The notes: generated from the letters alone by a model not told the origin. Positions 1 to 13,045 are shown, counted from the first letter of the stretch. The stretch: DNA of 64,000 nucleotides from Parus major (GCF_001522545.3 NC_031768.1:95855669-95919668), one strand, 5' to 3'. Translations and numbers: made by a program.

Positions 1-415
1 TGTTAATTCTTACAACTGCCAAAATTTATCAACATAAAGAAATATTTCTGGGATTGCTAAAGCATTTAGATGATAGCAGTAAATTAAATAGCTTGGAGAG
101 ACATGTGAATGCTACTGAATGGTCTCTCTCTAAAGGTGTCTCACACTCACAGAGTTTGCTGAAATTCTTCTACACCAGCTTCAACATAGAAAATGTCCCG
201 TGTTTGAAAAATGCACATTTGTTTTACCAAACTTAGAGTCATGCCAGCCCCTCAGCTGAGGGACCCATTCTGTCCCTTGCTGAGCTAATGCTCACCATAA
301 TGATGTGGAGGAGCATTCCTCCTCTGCTGTCTGGCAGATCACAGTCAACAGGGATCAAGAGCGCTTACAGCATGCTCTGCCCTCCCCATCAAATGAAAAC
401 TTCCTTTGAGGCCAA
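1..415. other. AT-rich sequence, no gene recognised
   Basis: I see no recognisable repeat family, exon or RNA gene here. Short open frames on the plus strand have no coding character that I can identify. The stretch leads into the CR1 and LTR mosaic that starts near position 426. Confidence 0.5.
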
Positions 416-425
416 GCCTGGAGTG

Positions 426-462
426 CTGCAGTGGATGGCTATAAACTGTTCAGGAGGGACAG
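426..462 (+). mobile_element. CR1 LINE fragment, endonuclease region
   Basis: Positions 434-460 read DGYKLFRRD in the plus frame. This is a motif I associate with the endonuclease part of CR1 ORF2. The match stops abruptly at about 462, where sequence typical of the CR1 3' region begins. The segment therefore looks like a piece of the element's 5' half joined by deletion or rearrangement to a 3' piece. It is far too short to be functional. The assignment rests on memory of the family and on a short match. Confidence 0.5.
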
Positions 463-536
463 CTGTTACCCTGGAGAAGACTGAGACAGGACCTCATCAA
501 TGTCTGAAGGCAGGGTGTCAGGAAGATGGATCCAGC
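463..536 (+). mobile_element. CR1 LINE fragment, 3' region
   Basis: The run around 470-535 (CTGGAGAAGACTGAGACAGG, then ACCTCATCAATGTCTGAAGG) matches the usual CR1 block 'leading to GGGGACCTCATCAATGTCTATAAATA' just upstream of the 3' end. It has a short internal deletion. At about 536 it gives way without transition to LTR sequence. It belongs to a different part of the element from the endonuclease piece on its left, so the two form a rearranged composite. Confidence 0.6.
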
Positions 537-792
537 ACCGAGAGGACTGATAAGAACCTGAGTGAGCCAAGCTACACCACATGAAAAGGACTTTTCTTCC
601 TGGATTTACCATCCCATCGAACAGCAAGAGGTTTTATTATTTAATATTATTCAATTTCTGTTAAACAGCTTTTTCCACTTCTCTCCAAGGAATTTTCTTT
701 TTCCCTTTCCCGGACCAGTTGGTGGGGAGGAGTCATTTCCCTGGAAACCCCCATTTGGAGTTTTCCTCCCTAATTTGCCCTAAACTAGGACA
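537..792 (+). mobile_element. 5'-truncated endogenous retrovirus LTR (same family as 49600-50229)
   Basis: This segment is the reverse-complement counterpart of the right half of the LTR at 49600-50229. Shared blocks include GAGGACTGATAAGA, AACAGCAAGAGGTTTTATT, TTTAATATTATT and the end CCTAA(A)T/CTAGGACA. It covers only the 3' portion of the LTR. The AATAAA poly(A) signal of the other copy lies where this copy has lost four bases (TTAAACAG versus TTAAATAAACAG). It ends in CA at 792, directly against a CR1 fragment. The 5' half and any duplicated target site are missing. The family is not named because I cannot search a repeat library. Confidence 0.75.
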
Positions 793-1535
793 ATGATCTG
801 GACTACGGGATTGAGGGCACCCTCAGTGAGTTCAGAGACGCCAAGCTGGATGGGAATGTTGATGTGCTGGACAGCAGGAAGGCTCTGCAGAAGGCTCTGC
901 ATAGGCTGAAGCCAATTGTATGAGGTGCAATAAGGCCAAGTGCTGCATTTGGGTCACAACAACTCCGGGCAGGGCTACAGGAGAAGGACCTGGGCGTGCT
1001 GGTCAACAGCAGCTGACCATGAGCCAGCACGGGCTCAGGTGGCCAAGAAAGCACTCTGGACTGTATCAAAAATTACACGGCCAGCAGGACCAGAGAAATG
1101 GAGCTGGTAAAGGGTCTGGAGCACAATTCTGATGAGGAGCTGCAAAAGGAGCTGTGGCTGTTTAACCTGGAGAGAAGGAGGCTCAGGGAAGACCTGGTTG
1201 TTGTCTACAACTACCAGAAAGGAGGTTGTAGTCTGGTGGGGGATAGGTCTTTTCTCCCAGGTTACAAGTGACAACATAAGAGGAAACAGCTGCAGGTTGC
1301 ACTAGGGGAGATTTAGATCAGATATTAGGGAAAAATCCTTTGCAGAAAGGGTTTCCAAGCACTGGGACAGGCTGCCCAGGGAAGTGGTGGAGTCACCATG
1401 CCTGTAAATACTTAAAAGATGTGCAGAAGTGGTGCTCAGGGACATGGTTTAGTGGTGGACTTGGCAGTCCATGGCATGATTGTAATGATTGTACTTGATG
1501 ATCTTAAAGGTCTTTATTCTAAAATATTCTATAAT
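793..1535 (+). mobile_element. CR1 LINE 3' portion (decayed ORF2 end plus 3' UTR)
   Basis: The segment starts in the reverse-transcriptase end of CR1 (ATGATCTGGACTACGGGATTGAG). It reads EKDLGVLVN at about 981-1007, a hallmark of the CR1 ORF2 C-terminal region. It continues through the familiar 3' landmarks: the AGGAGGTTGTAG block at 1221-1232, CAGGCTGCCCAGGGAAGTGG at about 1370 and GACTTGATGATCTTAAAGGTC near 1500. Compared with the family there is a deletion of roughly 100 bases near 1099, several smaller ones and many stops, so no protein is made. It ends at 1520-1535 in a degraded ATTCTATAAT-type tail. Open frames inside it, such as 803-1069 on the minus strand, are artefacts. Confidence 0.92.
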
Positions 1536-2982
1536 TATCAAATACATTTTATACAGTTCTTCCCTGAAGAAAGGGTAATATTTCCCTCTTTTTCCTGCCT
1601 GTTTCATAGTGCTTTGAGGAGGAAGCAGATGACGTGCTTACCATGAAATGCTCTGGGGTTTGGATAGTTTTCTAGCAGAAGCCAGGTTATTTGCTTTGGC
1701 CTGAAATATACTGAATTGTTTGGAGGCTGACTGCTTTAGGGAGCATATGTCTCCTCGTGGCTCTGCAATACCATACTGATATAGAAATGATTTGCCAGTT
1801 AGGAGAGATTTCAGGAGAGAGGGTTTTGATTTGTGTTCTCCTCACTCCTCTGTCTTTTAGCATGCCAGAATTTTTGTTTATTTAGGTTCTTATGTCACAC
1901 ACTCTCTTTATTTTCTTTTCTCTTTGTTGGAGTGCCTGTTCTAATATCCAAGAAGGGTTTGATTTATAGGGAATCTTTTCCACATAAAGATTATGTTGTG
2001 AGTATTTGTCTAGTCCATACTAAATGGATGGAGTTCTGTATGTATTTGGAAATGCATCTGGAAGAAGAGAAACTTCTGATAAAATAAATGCAAGTGCATC
2101 TAAAATAGGTTAAGTATTTTTGCTAAAATTATTTGGTGAAAGAGAAAAAATTAGTTCTTTCCCATGTCAAAACTGAGCATAGGGAGAAAGGAAAAGGAAA
2201 AGTAATTCAGAATTTCTTTTAGGTTTCTCTAAATGACATTAAATCCAAAATTACACTAAGTAATTGAAACAAATTCATCCAATCACTTTTGCATTGCTTC
2301 TGTTTTCCAGCATGATTTTGCAGAAGAATAAATGAATATTTCATTTAACCATACCAGTGTAAAGCTTTCTGGGCAAAGAGCAGGAAGATTAGTGAGTAAG
2401 ACTGGCCTCAGTCAGGTCACAGGTCCTGTGCAAGAGAAATGCTCAGGGAGCTCAGAAAATGCCATCATTTCAAATCCCACTGAATCACTGTCGTGACAAA
2501 TATGAGCATTTGCAGCATCTGCACTGACTGAGCTTTGTGTTTACTCAGTGATCTACTTCTACCTCAGGAGTGTGCCAACAGGAAGAAGTGAGAGGAGATA
2601 ATAAATTTGAAAAGTCCCTGAAAAGTGACTTTTGTAAAGCCAGGAGAAAGATGTTTGGTCTCATTAGTGTGGTGATTCCTGAAGTGCTGTATAAAGGGAA
2701 TGGCAATAGGGGTGCAATTTGGTTCTGACTACCCCAATTTGTCCATATCCTGAGTACATCCACTTGCAAAAGAATAAATTTAGTCCTTTTCCTTTGTATT
2801 GGTGTAGAAGGGAGATGATGTAGTTGTTGTGTCTACAACAGTTTATCACCTACAACACTATTCTTCTACCCTCCATCTACCCATTATCAGAGATGGTGAT
2901 GCATCCACTCACATCTATCAGTCCCTCTCTTCAGCAGTGATGTGCATTTCATCTTCTCAATGGCAGCAACACCTCCCTTGAC
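1536..2982. other. AT-rich single-copy-like sequence, no gene recognised
   Basis: I see no exon, RNA gene or repeat family. Short frames on both strands look random. Confidence 0.5.
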
Positions 2983-3042
2983 TAATAATAGTAATAATAA
3001 TAGTAATAATAATAATAATAATAATAGTAATAATAATAGTAC
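2983..3042. repeat. (AAT)n microsatellite with AGT interruptions
   Basis: About 60 bp of TAA units carry three or four AGTAAT variants. The variants mark it as an older, stabilised array. A short A-rich tract follows at about 3090-3118. Confidence 0.95.
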
Positions 3043-5907
3043 TACCTCCTATCACTGTCCTTCCATGCCTGCCTCATGAAATTAATAATTAAAAAAAAAA
3101 AAGAAAGAAAAAGAAATAGAACAAAGAAACAGCAGCAGTGTGAAATCAGAGGTGGTGCAATTTGGCTAGAGAGTCACATACATCCAGAAAAAAGATCAGA
3201 AATGCTCAAACCAGTCGTACAATTTTCACTTTTCTGCAATATTTTATGCAGATGAAACTTGAAGACCTTTGCATTTTTTACAAAGAATCCAGTGCAATGC
3301 TGTTGTTTGATCTATGCATTGAAGAGCATCAGTTTGAATGTACAAGGCTTTGTATTCTCATTATTTGGAGAAGATCTCCTCAAAATAAGTCTGAAAGCTA
3401 TATATCCACTATGTTTTTGATGATTAAAGCATTCATGTGACCAGGTACCACTGGTTCAATAAAGCAGGATTTCTGTGTTCCTTTAATTTTTTTATATGTT
3501 TTGAATGTTTTTTAGTTCTCAGGTACAATGGAGAAAGAAAAACGGTTTATGAATGGTGATTTTGTTCTGAAATCATGCAAGGGGACTCACCAAAACCATA
3601 AGTCCAAGTCATATAATTAGTATTCAGCAGCCATAATAAGGAAATGAAGAAGGGCAAAATAATGCATACCATATATAAATGATTCACAACACCTTGTCAG
3701 GTATAAATCTTACCTTACATATAAAGAAGCTGTGATACAGAGCTTATATGATTCTTTGAGGGAATTTTTGTCAGATGCAGCTATTCCTGCCTTCTATTAT
3801 ATTGCTTTTACCACTAGACTATGTTAAGTTAAAGATGATCATAGTCTATTGAGATTTAACTGGGCTTTTTCAATTTTTTTTCTATTTTTTTATTTCTTTC
3901 ATTTTTTTTTAATAAATAAGTGGAGGGTATTAGTGATATGCTAATGTAGTTGTTGCCCAGGGCAGCTAGAACTGGAGCAGGAACCAAGAGAGAATTTTAG
4001 AGTAAAGATAGAGGTGAGATGAAAATATTAAAACCAAAAGCCTTAGATAATGATATAGTTTTTAAAATATTGGGAGAGCTGGGGAGAGTCTTCTAAAAGG
4101 TCAACTCTAGTGGCTCCATCACCCAATGCTGGATTATTGTGCTTATATTTACCCTGTGAGGGGAAGCCAGACACACTGGGCTGGATTTGCAAATGCTGGG
4201 TGTCACTGCAGCTTTTCTCGACCCATGAGGATCTGCTTCGTTTCTCAGAGCTTTTCAGACTTGGGAAGGTGACAGACCTATAAAGATTTAACAAGTTTGG
4301 CTGAAGGTCCTGAGGAGAAGGTACAAGGTATACAAAATATAAGGAACCAACTGGCACAATCTTGTTTTAAAAATTGCTTTCACTACGCATTCTCCCTCAG
4401 GCACTAATTTTAGCAAGGAGAAGTGTGATATCCTATAGTATTGCATCTGTAATTTCAGAGCAAATTGTGTTTTTATAGGAATGAAATACTGTCTTTGACA
4501 TACCCATCTTTCTTTGCCAGTTTTTGGCATCAGTTTAGATTTGGACAGGAGTGAAGTGATTAAAAGCAGCAAGTGGTCTAATCATCCTTCACTCAACCTT
4601 CTTAATGCAATTCACTACTAAGACTACATTTGAAGATCATTTCATTATTTTTCAACACTGCTGAGAAGATGGCAGAAGCATAAGTTTGTCTGAAAGAGCT
4701 AGAAGAGAGTAAAACACTGCCTGTAGCCTGAAAAAAGTTATCTTAAAAGCATTTTTGGGTGTTTTCTCAATATATAGATTCAGAGAACTTTTAAAATTAG
4801 TATCACCAAAACAATGAAAATCAATATTATATGAATGATGGTACTCCTTTATTAGCTAATTATTGTTCCTGTAATTAACTAAGAGCAACTAATCACACTG
4901 ATACATCTTTTGAATAATTGACTGATTGAGGTAATGACTAGCTTTCAAACATATTTGTCACTAATTTGTAATTCACATAGGTAGAAATGTGTGGTAAAGT
5001 TGATGGCTGTTTGGAATCTGAAGTAAGAGAGCAATCCTCCGTTCATGTCCGTGTCACACTGCTGTGATGAGGCAGCTTTCTAAGTGCTCCTTGAGGGAGT
5101 TTGCACATTTGCCATTTTGTCATTAGTACACTCAACTCCCTTCCCTCACAGGAGATGGACTAAGGTGTGGTCAGCATCCTAAAAGGGGAAAATACTCCTC
5201 TGTTTATCTGGCATTTTATTCATATGCTCTCTGAATTCCCCTCTGGTAAAAGATGCCAAGTTAACAGCCTGAGAAACTGGAATTTGTGTTTGTCCAAAGA
5301 CGATGGGAAAAACAGAAGCTATCTGCTTTATTCTATCGTTGGCTTTAACCTTGAATATTTTGTCAGCAGACTGGTAACTTTGCTAGAAAACAGTGTTCCA
5401 AGGCAGCAAAAAAACCTTCACAAGTTTTATCAAATACTGCAAATAATTTTAGCCAGAGAAATAGAGGGGAAATGCAGCAAAATGGAATATTGTATACCAA
5501 TATTTTTTAACTATCAGAGTTAGTATTTCATTTTATCAAGATGTGACAACAGGATGAGAAAAGAGAAGATAGCTGGCATGAAAGACAGAAGCCTGTTCAT
5601 GTTCAGATTAGGGTGCTCACCAGCAGTGTTCATAAGCCTCAACATAACTAACCCAGAAAGACAACTCCTCCAGGAGGTGACTCAAATTTCAGGTGCCCCT
5701 GAAAAAGCATCTCTGCTTCCACTGATTGTTCAGTAGGCCTATGTAGACAGGCCAGCTAAATTAGACATGTCTCAGCTGTCTGAAATTCAATGGTGTGACC
5801 TCTAAAACCGTGTCACTCTGCTTAAATTAATTATTGTAGGCTAATAGGAAAAAAAAAAAAGGAAGGGGGAGCTGTCTCACTGAAATTGAAAAAGTATTTC
5901 TGTTCAA
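3043..5907. other. AT-rich sequence, no gene recognised
   Basis: There is no recognisable gene. A block at about 4800-4960 is dense in TAATTA-like motifs and is treated as a possible conserved non-coding element in the findings. The 118-codon frame at 5167-5523 resembles nothing I know. Confidence 0.5.
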
Positions 5908-6027
5908 CTCTTCTTTTTTTTTGAAAGAGAAGAGAGAGAGAAAGAGAGAGAGAGAGAAAGAAAGAGAGAGAGAAAGAGAAAAGGAGAAAAAGAGAGAAAG
6001 AGAGAAAGAGAAAAAGAGAAAGAAAGG
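5908..6027. repeat. (GA)n/(GAAA)n polypurine tract with a preceding pyrimidine run
   Basis: A 15-base pyrimidine run (5908-5922) is followed by 105 uninterrupted purines (5923-6027) made of GA, GAAA and GAAAA units. The minus-strand frame across it encodes only Phe/Ser/Leu low complexity and is an artefact. Mirror-symmetric polypurine DNA of this kind can adopt triplex (H-DNA) structure. Confidence 0.95.
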
Positions 6028-9000
6028 TCCTTACAGCATAGTCCTAGTATCCTATTGCAATTTTCCCACCCACATCTAGGTTGACACAACTGACTATTTT
6101 ACCAAAACCAAAACAGATGATGGCTGCAACATTTTCATCACCATTGGCCTATCATGGATATTTTCAAGCCATTAAACCTCACAGATGGGAGAATATTTTA
6201 TTGTTCAAATCATGCAACATGGAACTTCACTACAGGGCAGCCACTGTCTGGTGGGGATCTTGTGATAGATTTCAGATCTGGATTTGCAGCTAGGAAGTTA
6301 GAGACTTGTCTTCTATGGGAACAGGGAAAGAAAAAGTGGGATAAATATAGGGTTATTATTAATCTAGAGAGAAAACCAAGCATTAACCAGGAATTACTTA
6401 AGAGGTGGTTTCCTCATTTTGGGATGTCACTCCAAATTCACAACAGAAACACTACTTGAGAAATGTTTTCCAAAGCTGGGTGAAGAAAAAAAGGCAGTAA
6501 TAATAAATCTGAGACACAGATAATTCTCACCACCCCTCTGACTCGAATGGTATGATTGCAAACGACTAAGATTTGACCTTGAAACAGTTTTCCTATCTGC
6601 ATGGAATGCTGTGATTTGGGACTGCAGATGCACAACCTGGCCAGATGTCAGGCTGGATGGTGTGAGTGTTGATGTGCTCCTCCCTGTCTGCAGTTAGCAG
6701 GGTGGTTCCTGTGCACAGTCTCAGGGTCATGGTCAGCACTGCAGCATGGCAGGGATGCAGACACAGAGGCTCCTGATGAAAGCAAAAGCCAATAGCCCAA
6801 AAGCTGAGCCCTGATCACCTCTGGCTGGTGGGACCTGCAGCCAAGGACAGACACCCCTGACTACTCACTCACCCAGACAGGACATATTGAGCATAGACTT
6901 GGTATGGTCTAGACTTTGTATATCGTTTCTCACTCCTCGAGGCAAGTGCAGTTTAGCCCTCACCACCCTTGTGCATTTTCCCTGCCTTTGTAACACTGAA
7001 ATAGTACAACCTCTCTCAAGCCTCTGGTTTGAGCAGTCTGACCAGGTGTCGAATCAGTTTTCAACACAGAATATCCAACTTTAAAGGATCAGAGAAAAAT
7101 AATAAAACCCCATCTGTCTAACCAGACACCAATCATGGTGTTATCTGAGTGCCTCACAAATAAAGCTTGTCATACAGAACATTTGTTGCCATTTATCTCA
7201 GGAATGGTGTTTGCATATCAGCCTTTATCTCAGGATTTTGTAAATTACCTAAAGGCATCTGAGTCAAGGCAGAGAACAAGGTGAGTAGTAATTGCAGTCA
7301 TTCAGACCTCATGACACATTTCACAACTGTCAAATAACAAAGTTAACTAATGAGATAGCCCACACCTGTGAAATGATTCATAAAGAAAAAGGACCTTATC
7401 TCCTCTTCCTACACTGACCACTCAGTTAATTGCCAAGAGTCCAGCTGACCATCATAGAAAGTCAATTCTGTGCATGTAAGAGTACCTAAAGCAAAAACAT
7501 TCCAACCTTCCATGGAGACAATGTATAAACTCACAAGAGAGTTGAAGAGCATGGCTGTTAGTCTAACACAAAGTAGGACTCAAAATCCCCACACCATCCT
7601 CAGTCCTGTAACAATCCTACACCCAGAGAAAACCAATATTCCACTTTTTCCTCTACATTGAAAATGGAGATAACAGTATTTGTTTTACTCCCTTTGGCAT
7701 TGTGAAGATTATTTTTTTTTAAAATTACTTTCAGAAACTTGATAGAAGACATTTCTGAGTTTTAATTGATCAGAAGCACTTTTTTTCAAATAAAAGGGCA
7801 ATAATAATGCAAAAGCAATAGCTGACAGAAAGGTTTCAAGTTTGGATTACGGGTACATAATTTGGATTAAAAGTATGTAGGACATAGATCACTGGGATGA
7901 GCCCTCCCCTCCTGCAGGAGGTATTGCAGAAACACTTCCCCTTCCAGGGAACATGCTGTACTACCACAGAAAATTTCAGTCCTTGCTGAAACACTGACCT
8001 TTTTTCATCTCTCTCCCCCTCAGCTGCACCCCAAGGGGCCAGAAGTCTAAGTGTTTTTTCAAGCCGTTATACCTGATTACATAGTGATGCAGAGTGCCAT
8101 AAAATGAATGAGTGAAGACATTTGCAAAGAAGTGCTCTTATCATCCTTGTGATGGTGTACAATGGAACATTTTATCCACACTCAATCTCCATATTTCCTA
8201 AATTTACATTATACATCATAGTCGTACTATAGGCAATACAATCTCTTGAAGTATGCATTAATTAACTTGGCTTTTCTTCTAAACAGAGGTCATATAATTA
8301 ATTATTAAGCAGTCAAAGGAGTCAGAGAAGTCCTTTCTATCATGTTCTGCTCCATAATCTTCATAGTGCAATATCTTCTGGGGAGGGTGGAAGGACTAGT
8401 CTTAGAGGAAGAGAATAGGCATATTGTTATTCTCTAGAAGTTACCATCGAGGTAGCTCTTGCAGCTGTGAGCCAAAGTCTAAATTAAACAAGGTCCATAT
8501 CTTCAGGGACCCTGAAGGTGTCCCATCTATTCAAAAGGGGCAAGTTTTATGGTATTGATGACACTTTATATGGTGATACTGTTGAGCTCTGCAAAGCAAG
8601 GACAAAGGATTGGAGGTATCATCATGCAAAGGAGATACATTACTTATGCTGAAGGCTTGGCTACTCACTGAAGTAGGAAGGATAAGGAAGGATATTAATT
8701 TATATTGCCTGACCTACCTCACATTAACTGCAAAGCCACATTTTCTTGTTTGTGGTAAATGCAAGGTAATCTTTTCCTGCTTATAAATTTATATTCCATC
8801 ATAACCAAAGGAATCCTGTTTGTAACGATTCCCCTGAAGCCTGTTCCTTAGAGACATCCTCTCACTCCTCATGGTAAACTGCCAGGGGCTGAGACTCTTT
8901 CTGGGGAATCTTCTGCACCCCAAAGATATGCAGATTTCAATACATTAGGAAAAAAATCCCACTACAGACAGAAAATGTATGTTTAGTTCAGAAAATAAAA

Positions 9001-12000
9001 GAAACAAAAAAAAGGACAAATCAACAACAGATTCACAATTTATGACTTGCTAAACATTTTGCTTCATACCCACAATCTGTTTACATGAATTGCTTTAGTG
9101 TAAAAGTCAGAAAGTTAATTGTTCAGTTGCAGGAACCTTAGATAAAAGCTGGTTCAGTAACTATAATTCACTGCAGCCTACCAGAAGTCTGGAAATAAAT
9201 AACTTTACACCAAAGTAATTCTACTGCTCTCTGATGCTTCACAAGGAGCAGAAGGGGTTTGAACCAAAAAGAGCTTGTTTTACGAAAGATAATGTTCCTG
9301 ATTATTGTAATTTATTCCAATCAAAGCTCCCAAGTAGCATAATTTCTGAGCTCTTTATTTCTCTGAGTGTCCATTTCAAGAACATCCTAAAGCTCACATC
9401 AGGGTTTTCAGAAAAAAGTGCCTGTGCTGGTCTGCTCCCCAGCCAGATTCAGCAGTGATATACTTTAAATGCCACTACCTCACTTCTGACAGTCTACATT
9501 TTTCTACATTCCACTGGAGTCCAGGAGCCTTTAAGATAATATCCAGAAGTGATTACATCATGTCCTTCTTTTTGCTTCCCATAAAGTGAAATGTCATCTC
9601 TATAAACTTCTACTCCCTTTTAGGCCCTCTGGGCAGCATCTCACTCACTTCCCTTCAGTTCAAGGGTCTGCAGAAGCATTAACTCCTCAGCAGCCCTCTG
9701 CCCTTTGTCAGCTGCAGTTGCCAAACTGGACAAGGACTTTGTGGAAGCTGAGGGATGCATCCCACAAGAGCTGTATTGATGCAGGAGGCAGCATGGAGAT
9801 AGAGTCCAAGCCCAAGCGAGCTTTCTGCCCTCCCTGTTGCATGGTTAGGACCTTTTTTCTTCTCTGTCCAAGAAAAACCTTTTGTGGGGAGCTGTGGGGT
9901 TGCTGACTGCACAGGGTGCTTTACAGCTTCCACGGCAGCCTCGCCTTGAAGCATTCACTTCTCACAAAGCCAAGGCCCAAGGGCTTCCCTGTACCTGCAA
10001 GAGCTGGTGGAGGGACCTTGGATTTCCAAGTTACAAAGATGTCACTCATATCTTCTTTGCCTTTGTAGCATGTTTGAATGGATCTAGACAATTGAGTTGT
10101 CACCTTGAGCTGGTGCACTTTTGTCCCTTTACAAATCCCAGTCACCTCTGCCTTGGCATCAATGTGATGTGCAATAACTGTATTGCAGACCTTAAAAATA
10201 AAAGTCTAGGCTTGTTCATGAATGTCTCTTATGGATATTGAACTCAGAAAATAGGTAACTCTCACTTGTATTTGGCCTTTCTCTCTGGCTTCTTTGCTTT
10301 GACAGACACATTTCCAATATCCTATTATCTTGTATGTTTGTACTGCAGTAAGTAGGCATAACTGATTTACCTTTTCTCTAGCATTCACTGCTTTCTATAC
10401 TACCATCCTGCCCCTTCTTATTCATCTTTTCTTCTGAATGGAACAAAGACATTTGTTTAAAAAACAAAGAACAAGATTACCACTGAAAATTATTGTGAAT
10501 CTTTCTTCCCTTCAATGCACAGCCTGCACAGATAAACCTTTCCTCAGCTACCTACCTCCCATTTGAAGAAACCTTTGTAGCCTGGCCATTTTCCTTTCTC
10601 TTCCCCAACATCAGCTCCCTGGGAACACAGAGCCACACAACTTTCCAGCACCTTCATCTTCACAGCAGCATCCCACACCAGCCCTGTCCCTGGTTCAATG
10701 GCCTTGGGCCAAGCAGGATCCACAAACAGCAAACAGCATTGTAAAAAATAATTGTTCATTAAACACTTTCATCTTTTTAATGCATTTTGACAACCAAAAA
10801 CCCTGAAAAGTGCCCATACCAAGTCACCAGCAAGGTCTGACAAACTGTATGTGCCCCACCCAAAATCATAAACTGACTGGGAGGCCACAGGTTTAAGGAG
10901 GAGCATGTCAGTGATACTCTCACAATGCTCATGATGCTTCCTTCTTGTGAAAGAGATCTTTTTCTTGGACTTCTCTAAAGATGCAAAATTATCAAGCAGG
11001 AAGTGATGAGCCTTAAGAGATAGAAAAGGTTATAATTATAGAATTAGTACCACCACAGATGTCTCCAAGAGCAATTGTACTTTGGAAAAAAGTTACTCAG
11101 TGAGCATATGAATCCTTGCTAACTCAAGAATATAATTCACTAGGTACCAACTGGCTGTCAATGACTACTGTCTGTTTGTTCTCAATTTATATTTATTTCT
11201 TCTAACTCAGATAAATAAATCTTGTTTCGACCCTAATGCATGACTCAGTGTTCAGTACAAAAAGCAGGTTAGTAGCAGCAGTTGCCTCAGCTGGGAAGTA
11301 CCAGGCACCTCTCTCTATCTCTCACCCCTTTTGTTCCAGTAACTACTTGGTGTGGTGAAGATAAGAGAAATGCTATTCAAGAGTTCAAATGTTCCCACTG
11401 AAACTAAAAATTAGTGCTGAAAACATCCCCAAATTGAAGACTAGATGTCAAAAAGTCCCCTTCAAACCATATGAGGGGGTAGAAAAGAAGCAGAGGAAAT
11501 GAGAGATAGGAGGATGACCTGTTCTTTCTGTGCTTTTTCCCTGAATGATTCCAATAAACCTAAAGCTTTCTTTTTTTGAAAATAAATAGAAAGTTGCTTC
11601 AATGGAGGCCATCCCCTACAGCCACAGCCTTAATTCCCTTAAAAAAAAAATTAAAAAGTTACATCTTCCTTTTGCCAGTCTATAAAGGTAAAGGAAATTA
11701 AAGTTACAGGGATTAAGCCTGCTGTGACATCTAGGCATTCATTCATTCATCTCCTGGCTGAACTTCAGCCATGTTGCAGGGCATGGCTCAGCATGAAATT
11801 GTGAACCTATCTGAGAAAGGGACAAAGTGGTCTCACAACTTATTTCCTGTGGGTTAGAAAGGCCTTCATCACTGCTCACAGCGACCAAAGCTGTAAATGT
11901 TAAAACCTGAGGGTGTTGGTGAAGATTATGTTGCCCACAACTTGGTTGTTTGCTGAGAAGCTGAGGTTTAGCAGCCCCACCTAGACCCCAACAATCTCAC

Positions 12001-12370
12001 TGGCCACACACGTGATCCGCTTTGAGAGCGCTGCCCCCCGACTGCTCATGTTCACAAATGGCACTGTTAGGAGAGGAGTGAGAGGGGATGTGATGGTTCT
12101 GGACACTACAGGAGCATTTCAGCTTCCCTGCAGTGACACTGGTTCTGCAGGGACCCCCACTCTAGAAGAAAGGTCTAGTATGGATTTCAGCATCAACCTC
12201 AATAAACATTCAACTGAGGAAGTGATATTTATGTCACTGCATCTATTGAAGGGTGAAAAACCTTCATGGGTTTAAAATTGGCTTGGTTAATGATGGAAAT
12301 CTGTCTGCACTAATGTGTTCCTCAGGTAAATGTGCCTTCTCTTAGTTCAGTGTAATTGCTTCATCATGCA
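6028..12370. other. 6.3 kb without a recognised gene
   Basis: This is mostly AT-rich unique-looking sequence. Slightly GC-richer patches occur at about 6620-6860, 9650-10010 and 11990-12170. I found no CR1, LTR or RNA gene. A short ATTC run lies at 11738-11752. Frames such as 9586-9906 (+) and 12012-12275 (+) have no family features I can recognise. Confidence 0.45.
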
Positions 12371-12394
12371 TGTGTTTGTGTGTGTGTGTGTGTA
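12371..12394. repeat. (TG)n microsatellite
   Basis: Twenty-four bases of TG repeat with one TTT interruption, followed by TATG/TATACATA sequence. Confidence 0.9.
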
Positions 12395-12939
12395 TGCTTA
12401 TGTATACATAACTAAAGTAAATTGCACTCATACAGAAATAACATGTCCTCTGCCCTCACAGAAGCTTAAAACCATTCTACTGGTTGAGAGAAAATGAGCA
12501 AGGAATCAATAGGGTACAACTTAACAGCTATGCAATCTTTTGTATTTTCAGACCTTTACATCTTTATTGGCACTGCACTTTGAAATTTCTGAAATCCATT
12601 TATGGATAGAAAAATTCTTAAGGAGTTTTCTTATTTTCATTTGATCCACAGTACTGCATACAGAAAGAGAATATGCAGAAATGTTTCTGTGAGAACAAGG
12701 AGAGGCTTCAGGCTGTGCTTCTCACTGCAGAGAACCACAACTGAGGCAGGTTTAGATTTGTCATTCTTTTCTGGCTGTGTTTTTCCTGCTTGTTGTATCT
12801 TTATCATGGAAAGTAATTTGCAGAAAGATTCCTACAAAACCCCTTGTCTTAGGTGACTGGAGATCACAATATATTTAAAGACTTTTCTCAATACCAGGTA
12901 GTACCTATATTGCTTAGGTACTTAGGTTAGGGAAAACAA
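12395..12939. other. No gene recognised
   Basis: AT-rich sequence. The plus-strand frame at 12602-12856 has no recognisable domain. Confidence 0.5.
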
Positions 12940-13045
12940 TTTTTTTTTCCCCCTGATTTTTTTGGGTTTGTGTTTGGGGTTTTTTTTGTGGTTTGTTGTT
13001 GTTGTTCTTTTGATTTGATTTGGGGTTTTTTGGTTTGTTTTTTTG
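12940..13045. repeat. T/G low-complexity tract
   Basis: About 105 bp consist almost only of T and G, with TTTGGG, GTTGTT and GATTT motifs. It is low-complexity sequence of unclear origin, with no gene content. Confidence 0.85.

Noticed and set aside
803..1277. Minus and plus frames inside the CR1 copy
   Set aside because: They are shadows of dead CR1 sequence and contain no intact ORF2 domain.
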